Below, in pieces: positions 6,175 to 11,610 of a stretch of 11,610 nt of DNA. The stretch lies in assembly GCF_016680995.1 (NCBI RefSeq), contig NZ_JAEQMG010000126.1, positions 1-11,610 on the forward strand, in the 5' to 3' direction. The notes beneath the pieces are model-generated. The model saw nothing but the letters and a program-made list of their open reading frames with translations. It was not told the DNA's origin and made no database searches. A program made the position numbers and the translations under genes. This stretch comes from Ruminococcus difficilis (lineage in GTDB: Bacteria > Bacillota_A > Clostridia > Oscillospirales > Acutalibacteraceae). How positions within the stretch are numbered: position 1 is the first letter of the stretch; each line of letters begins with the position of its first letter.

Positions 6175-8940
6175 TTGGCAGCAAAAAAGCAGTCAAACAA
6201 AAAAACAACAACCAAATCAAAATCGGGCGCGCCGAGCCGCGCAAAACGCGCCAAAACCTCAGCGCGGACCGCTCCGCAGCGAAAGCCTCAGCTCAGCCCG
6301 AGAATAAAATCGATACTGTACGTCGCGCTGGCGATAATCTTCGGCGTAATGGTTTTCATCCCCGGAAGCAACGTCTGGACGGCTGTCCGCTCGTTCTTCT
6401 TCGGCATCTTCGGTCTGGGAATGCTCCTTATTCCGGCGTTTTTCATCTATATGACCGTGATGAACGAGAAGGAGCGCTGCGTCGCGCATTTTGAGGCAAA
6501 GGTCGCGCTGTGTGTGCTGACCATCCTCGTTGCAGGCGCGTTCGTCTACATGGTCGGCGGCGCGAAGCATCAGGATATGAACTACTTCGCGGCGCTCGGC
6601 AACCTCTATCTCGACGGCTTCGGCGACAAGGGCTATATTCCGCTCGTCTGCGGCATGATAGGCGGCATTCTGGGCTATCCGCTCGCGTTTTTCTGCGGAA
6701 CCACCGTCGCGCTTATCCTCACCATAGTAGTGCTCGTTGTGCTGATTTTTATCCTGACCAACCTCAGCGTCAAGGACGTTGCGAGAGCCGCGAGCCGCAC
6801 AATGGACCGCGCCAAAAGAGCAGGCGAGGAGCAGCGCCGCCGCTACCGCGAGAAGATGGAGTACCGCCGTCAGCGCGAGGAAGAGGAGCGCAGCAGGCGC
6901 GAGCAGGAGGAGTACATATCCGACAGATACGCGACCGACCTGCCGCAGTATACGCCCTCGGGCACAGGCGCGATAGACATTCCGCTCGATTCTCCCAAAA
7001 AGAAGCGCCGCAAGCGTAAGGACATGCCCGAGGAAAAGGTTGAAATAAACAACACCGAGGTCGATTATTCCGATTCAAACGAGGGCAACGCCTCTGAGCT
7101 TGACCTCTCGACCGACCTGATAAATATCATCAGCCGCGCGGAGCGTTCCTACGACAACAACACCGATTCGACCGTCGACCACATAGCCGACGATATCTCG
7201 CAGGAGAAGCGTTCGCAGCACATATCGCAGGGAGCGGTTCAGGCAGACCCCGAGACCGTGCCCGTTGCGGTTTCTAAGCGCGGGCAGCCCAAAAAGCCTG
7301 CGGAGCCTGCCGCCGAGCCGTCCGAGTTCGACAACGTAGGCTACAGGGCTGAGCAGCCTCACGAGGAAAAGAAGATATATCACTATCCTCCCATCCAGCT
7401 GCTGCGCCTCAACGAAAACAACAACGACCTCAGCGCGCGCGAGGAGCTTGAGCAGAATTCGCGCAAGCTTGTCGACACCCTCCAGAGCTTCGGCGTAAAC
7501 GCCAAAATCGTTAACATCTGCCGAGGTCCGTCGGTAACGCGCTACGAGCTGCAGCCGGCTCCCGGCGTTAAAATCAGCAAGATAACAAATCTTTCCGACG
7601 ATATCGCCCTCAACCTCGCCGCCAACGGCGTTCGTATCGAAGCGCCCATTCCCGGCAAGGCTGCCGTGGGTATCGAGGTGCCGAACAAGGTCGTCAGCAT
7701 GGTTTCGATGCGCGAGCTTATCGACTCCGACGTTTTCCGCAATTCAAAGAGCAAGCTGACCGCCGTTCTGGGCAGGGATATCTCGGGCGACATCGTGGTA
7801 ACGGATATCGCCAAAATGCCTCACCTGCTTATCGCCGGTACCACAGGCTCAGGTAAATCCGTCTGCGTAAACTCGATTCTTATCTCGATTCTTTACAAGG
7901 CGACTCCCGACGAGGTCAAGCTGCTGCTTATCGACCCCAAGATGGTTGAATTCTCAAAGTACAAGGGCATTCCGCACCTGCTTGTGCCGATCGTTTCCGA
8001 CGCAAAGAAGGCTGCCGCAGCTCTGGGCTGGGCGGTCAACGAAATGCTCAACCGATACAAGATCTTTTCGGAGTACGACTGCAAGGATATCGACTCCTAT
8101 AATTCTTTGATAGAAAAAAATATCCGCTATATGCGCGAGAATCCTCCCGTTGAGAACGAGGAGGGCGAGCTTGTCCAGCCCGTTATGGAGGTCGGCGGAC
8201 TTCCCGTAGCCAAGGAGAGGATGAGCCGCGTTGTGATCGCGATAGACGAGCTTGCCGATTTGATGATGGCGGCTCCCAGCGAGGTTGAGGACAGCATCTG
8301 CCGACTCGCCCAGATGGCGCGTGCCGCAGGCATGCACCTTATTCTCGCGACCCAGCGACCCACCGTAAACGTAATCACGGGTCTTATCAAGGCGAACGTG
8401 CCGAGCCGAATCGCGCTCAAGGTAAGCTCCAACATGGACAGCCGTACTATCCTCGACACGGGCGGCGGCGAAAAGCTCATAGGACGCGGCGATATGCTGT
8501 TCTCTCCCGTAGGTACGCCTAAGCCGATACGCGTTCAGGGCTGCTACGCCTCCGAGGAGGAAATCGAGGGCGTAACGGGCTATATCAAGAAGTCCGCGAA
8601 GGCTGAGTACAACGCCGAAATCGAGGAGAGCATCAAGCGTATCGCGACCGAGGAGATCGCTCAGGGCAAGAAGGGCGGCTCGGACGGCGGCGACGACGGA
8701 CTCAGCGTCGACTCCAAGATGGAGGAAGCGATACAGTTCGTAATCGAGTCGGGACAAGCCTCGACCTCAATGCTGCAGCGCCGCCTTAAGGTAGGCTACG
8801 CGAGAGCAGGACGAATGATAGACGACATGGAGCAGCTCGGCGTGGTAGGACCTCACCAGGGCTCCAAGCCGCGCGACGTTCTTATGACCTACAGCGAATG
8901 GGCAGAACGCCGCAACGCAATGCAGAATCAGCAAGACTGA
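6175..8940 (+). CDS. ftsK: FtsK/SpoIIIE-family DNA translocase
   Basis: This 921-residue septal ATPase pumps chromosomal DNA through the closing division or sporulation septum. The chosen start is TTG at 6175, 8 bases after AGGAG (6162-6166). The in-frame GTG at 6166 overlaps that ribosome binding site and is unlikely. A Lys/Ala/Ser-rich N-terminus (1-45) precedes about four or five membrane segments (45-200) and a highly charged Arg/Glu-rich stretch (205-250) within a long, low-complexity linker to about 400. The alpha domain (about 403-530) is followed by the motor, with Walker A GTTGSGKS at 555-562 and Walker [14 protein letters not shown] (Asp691, Glu692). The C-terminal winged-helix gamma domain (847-915) should read the polar guide sequences. 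Whether it acts as FtsK or SpoIIIE cannot be told from sequence alone, although the tepA neighbour recalls the Bacillus spoIIIE locus. Confidence 0.95.
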   Translation: MAAKKQSNKKTTTKSKSGAPSRAKRAKTSARTAPQRKPQLSPRIKSILYVALAIIFGVMVFIPGSNVWTAVRSFFFGIFGLGMLLIPAFFIYMTVMNEKERCVAHFEAKVALCVLTILVAGAFVYMVGGAKHQDMNYFAALGNLYLDGFGDKGYIPLVCGMIGGILGYPLAFFCGTTVALILTIVVLVVLIFILTNLSVKDVARAASRTMDRAKRAGEEQRRRYREKMEYRRQREEEERSRREQEEYISDRYATDLPQYTPSGTGAIDIPLDSPKKKRRKRKDMPEEKVEINNTEVDYSDSNEGNASELDLSTDLINIISRAERSYDNNTDSTVDHIADDISQEKRSQHISQGAVQADPETVPVAVSKRGQPKKPAEPAAEPSEFDNVGYRAEQPHEEKKIYHYPPIQLLRLNENNNDLSAREELEQNSRKLVDTLQSFGVNAKIVNICRGPSVTRYELQPAPGVKISKITNLSDDIALNLAANGVRIEAPIPGKAAVGIEVPNKVVSMVSMRELIDSDVFRNSKSKLTAVLGRDISGDIVVTDIAKMPHLLIAGTTGSGKSVCVNSILISILYKATPDEVKLLLIDPKMVEFSKYKGIPHLLVPIVSDAKKAAAALGWAVNEMLNRYKIFSEYDCKDIDSYNSLIEKNIRYMRENPPVENEEGELVQPVMEVGGLPVAKERMSRVVIAIDELADLMMAAPSEVEDSICRLAQMARAAGMHLILATQRPTVNVITGLIKANVPSRIALKVSSNMDSRTILDTGGGEKLIGRGDMLFSPVGTPKPIRVQGCYASEEEIEGVTGYIKKSAKAEYNAEIEESIKRIATEEIAQGKKGGSDGGDDGLSVDSKMEEAIQFVIESGQASTSMLQRRLKVGYARAGRMIDDMEQLGVVGPHQGSKPRDVLMTYSEWAERRNAMQNQQD

Positions 8941-8950
8941 TGTCAGAGCG

Positions 8951-9113
8951 GAGAGTTAAGAGTTAAGTTAATGGCGGGCGCTGCCCGCACCCGAAAATAT
9001 TTAATTAATACTGAAAACTGAAGACTTAAAAATGAATAATTTTGGGCGGGACACCCGCACCCGAATATTTTTCGAAACTTAACTCCACTCTAAACTCTCC
9101 ACTCTTAACTCTC
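8951..9113. repeat. Nested palindromic intergenic element (MITE/REP-like)
   Basis: Outer terminal repeats match perfectly: 8951-8963 (GAGAGTTAAGAGT) is the complement of 9101-9113. The inner part 8960-8969 is the complement of 9076-9085, so the right arm equals the left arm plus an 18-base insertion of similar CACTCTAAACTC-type sequence. Inside are two related GC-rich hairpins: GCGGGC-gct-GCCCGC (8974-8988) and GCGGG-aca-CCCGC (9046-9058). Each is followed by the same 12 bases, CCCGCACCCGAA overlapping the hairpin's right arm (8984-8995 and 9054-9065), and an AT run. TCAGA occurs at both edges (8943-8947, 9112-9116), a possible short target duplication. There is no ORF inside. It fills most of the gap after ftsK and may also stop or stabilise the ftsK transcript, although no T tract follows the hairpins. 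Confidence 0.6.
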
Positions 9114-9132
9114 AGATAAAGGGGTGATTAAT

Positions 9133-11058
9133 ATGGCTTTTTTGCCGATGACAGCCGACGAGGTAAAAGCGCGCGGCTGGGACAGCGTTGATTTTGTATA
9201 TGTCTGCGGCGACAGCTATGTCGACCACCCGTCCTTCGGCGCGGCAATAATAACGCGCGTTCTCGAGGACTGCGGAATGCGCGTGGCGTTTCTATCGCAG
9301 CCCGACTGGAGAACGACGCGCGATTTTATGCGGTTCGGCAAGCCGCGTCTGGGCTTCATGGTGTCGGCAGGTAACATCGACAGCATGGTCGCCCACTACA
9401 CCGCCGCAAAGCGCAGACGTCACGACGACGCCTATACCGCAGGCGGCAAAACAGGCAGACGGCCTGACCGCGCGGTCACGGTCTACTGCCGCAAAATCCG
9501 CGAATGCTATCCCGACAGCCCGATAATCATCGGCGGTCTCGAGGCTTCGCTGCGCCGTTTTGCCCACTACGACTACTGGAGCGACAGCGTTATGCCGTCG
9601 GTTCTTTTTGACAGCGGCGCAGATTTGCTCGTCTACGGCATGGGCGAGCTTCAAACCGTTGAAATCGCAAAGCGCCTTAATGACGGCTACCCTGTGGAGG
9701 CGCTGCAGGATATCCGCGGTACCTGCTTCAAGGTGAGGACGACGGACTACGTTCCCAAGTCGGCGGTCGAGCTGCCGTCGCTTGAGCGTGTGCGCGAATC
9801 AAAGCGCGATTACGCCGTCGCAGCGCGCCGCGAGCTTGAGGAAGCCGACGCGGTTCGCGGAAAAATCCTTATCCAGCGCCACGGAAAATATATTCTGGTT
9901 CAGAATCCGCCCATGCAGCCGCTCAATACCGAGCAGCTCGACCGGGTCTATTCGCTGCCGTATATGCGGTGGTACCCAAAGTGCTACGAAAAACAGGGCG
10001 GAGTGCCCGGCGTTGCCGAGGTCGAGTTCTCGATAACCCACAACCGCGGCTGCTTCGGAGCCTGCAACTTCTGCGCTTTGGCGTTTCATCAGGGAAGAGC
10101 CGTGACCGTCCGCAGCGAGGAGAGCGTTATCCGTGAGGCTCAGAGCTTTCTCGATAATCCGCACTTCAAGGGCTACATCAGCGACGTGGGAGGACCCACC
10201 GCGAATTTCCGCCTGCCCTCGTGCGAAAAGCAGCAAAGGCACGGCTTGTGCAAAAACCGCATGTGCCTTGCGCCGACTCCGTGCCCGAATATGCAGGTCT
10301 CGCACGTCGAGTACCTCGATCTGCTGCGGAAGCTGCGAAACCTCGACGGCATAAAGAGGGTGTTTATCCGCAGCGGAATCCGCTTTGACTACCTGATGGA
10401 GGACGAGAGCGACGAGTTCTTCTCCGAGCTGATAAAGTACCACATCAGCGGTCAGCTGCGCGTAGCGCCGGAGCACTGTTCGGCGGCGGTTCTCGACAAA
10501 ATGGGCAAGCCGCATATTGAGGTCTACAAGCGCTTCTGCGACAGGTTCTATTCTCTGACGGGCAAAGCGAAAAAAGACCAGTACATCGTGCCGTACCTGA
10601 TGAGCAGCCACCCGGGCTGCCGTCTGAAGGACGCGGTCGAGCTTGCGCAGTTCTGTAAGGCTGAGAACATCCACCCAAAGCAGGTACAGGATTTCTATCC
10701 CACGCCCGGAACGATCTCGACGGCGATGTTCTATACAGAGCTTGACCCGTTCACCCTCGAGCCGGTCTACGTGCCGAAGTCCGAGAGCGAAAAGGCAATG
10801 CAGCGCGCGCTGTTGCAGTATTTTATCCCGGAGAACAAGCCGCTCGTGATAAAGGCTCTGCTCAAAACCGGACGGCGCGATCTGATAGGCAGCGGCAAAA
10901 AATGCCTTGTCACCGCGCCCGCGGGAATGGCGGGAAAAAGAAGCCGAAGAAAAACAAGTACGCGCGTTATTCGAGAAAAAAATGAGATTACACGAATTAA
11001 TTATGCAAATTTAACTAAAAAAGCCTTGACCGAAACAATATTAGAGGCTATAATATAA
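9133..11058 (+). CDS. YgiQ-family radical SAM protein, C-terminus apparently frameshifted
   Basis: As sequenced this frame gives 641 residues. The ATG at 9133 follows AAAGGGGTGA (9118-9127); the GTG at 9124 lies inside that site. The N-terminal region (about 1-285) is the radical-SAM-associated domain typical of YgiQ (for example DFVYVCGDSYVDHPSFG, IIGGLEASLRRFAHYDYWSD). The iron-sulfur motif CFGACNFC uses Cys307, Cys311 and Cys314 to bind the 4Fe-4S cluster that cleaves SAM. A second cysteine group (SCEK..., CKNRMCLAPTPCPN) follows, as in relatives. The reaction of this family is not known. From about residue 603 the frame looks wrong: it continues for some 39 atypical residues through the tyrS promoter to 11058. 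The -1 frame instead gives a Lys-rich end and stops at 10983-10985 (617 residues). There is no convincing promoter of its own; the repeat element lies just upstream. Confidence 0.88.
   Translation: MAFLPMTADEVKARGWDSVDFVYVCGDSYVDHPSFGAAIITRVLEDCGMRVAFLSQPDWRTTRDFMRFGKPRLGFMVSAGNIDSMVAHYTAAKRRRHDDAYTAGGKTGRRPDRAVTVYCRKIRECYPDSPIIIGGLEASLRRFAHYDYWSDSVMPSVLFDSGADLLVYGMGELQTVEIAKRLNDGYPVEALQDIRGTCFKVRTTDYVPKSAVELPSLERVRESKRDYAVAARRELEEADAVRGKILIQRHGKYILVQNPPMQPLNTEQLDRVYSLPYMRWYPKCYEKQGGVPGVAEVEFSITHNRGCFGACNFCALAFHQGRAVTVRSEESVIREAQSFLDNPHFKGYISDVGGPTANFRLPSCEKQQRHGLCKNRMCLAPTPCPNMQVSHVEYLDLLRKLRNLDGIKRVFIRSGIRFDYLMEDESDEFFSELIKYHISGQLRVAPEHCSAAVLDKMGKPHIEVYKRFCDRFYSLTGKAKKDQYIVPYLMSSHPGCRLKDAVELAQFCKAENIHPKQVQDFYPTPGTISTAMFYTELDPFTLEPVYVPKSESEKAMQRALLQYFIPENKPLVIKALLKTGRRDLIGSGKKCLVTAPAGMAGKRSRRKTSTRVIREKNEITRINYANLTKKALTETILEAII
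10932..10985 (+). other. Frameshift site and -1 frame tail of the YgiQ-like gene
   Basis: The run G GGA AAA (10932-10938) in the coding frame fits the X-XXY-YYZ pattern of a -1 slippery heptamer. Entering the -1 frame there, or adding one A to the A5 run (10935-10939), yields the tail KKPKKNKYARYSRKK and then TGA at 10983-10985. This basic ending is typical of YgiQ proteins. A one-base deletion, real or from sequencing or assembly, is the simplest reading. Programmed slippage is less likely because I see no stable hairpin just downstream. Confidence 0.6.
11026..11054 (+). promoter_or_regulatory. Strong sigma-A promoter of tyrS
   Basis: TTGACC (11026-11031) lies 17 bases before a perfect TATAAT (11049-11054). 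It overlaps the last codons of the extended ygiQ frame. The predicted leader to the tyrS ATG is only about 34 bases, too short for a T-box. Confidence 0.82.
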
Positions 11059-11094
11059 AAGTATTATGTATTAATGTAAGAAAGGATTAGATTG

Positions 11095-11610
11095 ATGGGA
11101 GTATATGAGGAACTCATTGCAAGAGGTCTGATTGCTCAGGTAACAGACGAAGAAGAAATCAGAGAATTGGTAAATACCGGCAAGGCGGTATTTTATATCG
11201 GCTTTGACCCCACAGCCGACAGCCTTCACGTAGGTCACTTTATGGCGCTCTGTCTTATGAAGCGTCTGCAGATGGCAGGCAACAAGCCTATCGCGCTTCT
11301 CGGCGGCGGCACCGGCATGATCGGCGACCCCTCGGGACGTACCGATATGCGCCAGATGCTCACAAAGGAACAGATTCAGCACAACGTCGAGTGCTTCAAA
11401 AAGCAGATGAGCCGTTTTATCGACTTCTCGGACGGCAAGGCTCTTATGGTCGACAACGCCGAGTGGCTTCTCGACCTCAACTACGTGGAGCTTCTCCGCG
11501 AGGTAGGCGCTTGCTTCTCTGTAAACAGAATGCTCGCTGCCGAGTGCTATAAGCAGAGAATGGAGAGAGGTCTCAGCTTCCTCGAATTCAACTATATGAT
11601 CATGCAGTCA
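11095..11610 (+). CDS. tyrS: Tyrosyl-tRNA synthetase, 5' part
   Basis: The first 172 codons are present and the gene runs off the right edge. The enzyme charges tRNA-Tyr with tyrosine in the cytoplasm (class I synthetase). The ATG follows AAAGGA (11081-11086) by 8 bases. The catalytic domain shows Tyr34 in [15 protein letters not shown], with the HIGH-type motif His45-Val-Gly-His48; these positions match the numbering of the Bacillus enzyme. [13 protein letters not shown] and [10 protein letters not shown] are further TyrRS signatures around the tyrosine pocket. The KMSKS loop and the S4-like C-terminal domain lie outside the window. It has its own promoter, and no T-box leader is visible. 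Confidence 0.96.
   Translation, partial: MGVYEELIARGLIAQVTDEEEIRELVNTGKAVFYIGFDPTADSLHVGHFMALCLMKRLQMAGNKPIALLGGGTGMIGDPSGRTDMRQMLTKEQIQHNVECFKKQMSRFIDFSDGKALMVDNAEWLLDLNYVELLREVGACFSVNRMLAAECYKQRMERGLSFLEFNYMIMQS

Noticed and set aside
8974..9058. The GC hairpins after ftsK as ordinary Rho-independent terminators
   Set aside because: Neither stem is followed directly by a T tract; they fit better as parts of the repeat element.
8951..9113. CRISPR array
   Set aside because: The repeats are inverted and few, with no regular repeat-spacer pattern and no cas gene.
9799..10674. Minus-strand ORF of 291 codons inside the YgiQ-like gene, and similar ones at 7954-8757 and 5547-6254
   Set aside because: All are antisense shadows of well-recognised proteins, with no sensible domain content.
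10986..11094. T-box riboswitch upstream of tyrS
   Set aside because: The promoter at 11026-11054 leaves only about 34 bases of leader, with no stem structure, no T-box sequence and no terminator.

Overview
The window comes from a low-GC-phylum anaerobe, most likely a Clostridia/Oscillospiraceae (Ruminococcus-like) genome. Signs of this are AAAGGAGG-type ribosome binding sites, TTG starts, sigma-A promoters with exact 17-bp spacers, GC-rich genes separated by very AT-rich gaps, an FprA-type flavodiiron protein, and a TepA-UppP-FtsK/SpoIIIE gene order. In Bacillus subtilis tepA also lies just upstream of spoIIIE. Genus is inference; no rRNA or other taxonomic marker is present.

Left part (1-2870): oxygen and peroxide defence. 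The first 72 bases hold the start of a leftward flavodiiron (FprA-like) gene. A rightward single-gene unit with its own promoter and terminator follows (352-909, uncharacterised, probably the DUF6935 family). Next comes a tight three-gene operon: a Cys-type glutathione peroxidase homologue, thioredoxin and thioredoxin reductase. These three form a complete electron chain: NADPH to TrxB to Trx to peroxidase to peroxide. Its near-consensus promoter is overlapped by a perfect 24-bp inverted repeat that looks like an operator, and the operon ends in a strong terminator.

Middle (2895-8940): a leftward CNNM/CorC-type transporter gene converges on the thioredoxin operon. An AT-rich divergent region separates it from a rightward cluster of tepA (ClpP-like protease), uppP (undecaprenyl-diphosphate phosphatase) and ftsK/spoIIIE (DNA translocase). 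This cluster starts from an extended -10 promoter and has a strong hairpin between tepA and uppP. After ftsK, a roughly 165-bp nested palindromic element (8951-9113) looks like a MITE/REP-type repeat.

Right part (9133-11610): a YgiQ-family radical SAM gene, then the 5' part of tyrS. The end of the ygiQ frame appears frameshifted. The present frame runs on through the tyrS promoter, while the -1 frame, entered at a GGGAAAA heptamer, gives a family-like Lys-rich tail and an early stop.

Most of the window is housekeeping and stress genes. I see no CRISPR array, tRNA, rRNA, transposase or phage gene, and no clear new multi-gene system. The best leads are the ygiQ frameshift, the palindromic element, the operator-like repeat on the peroxidase promoter, and the tepA-uppP hairpin.
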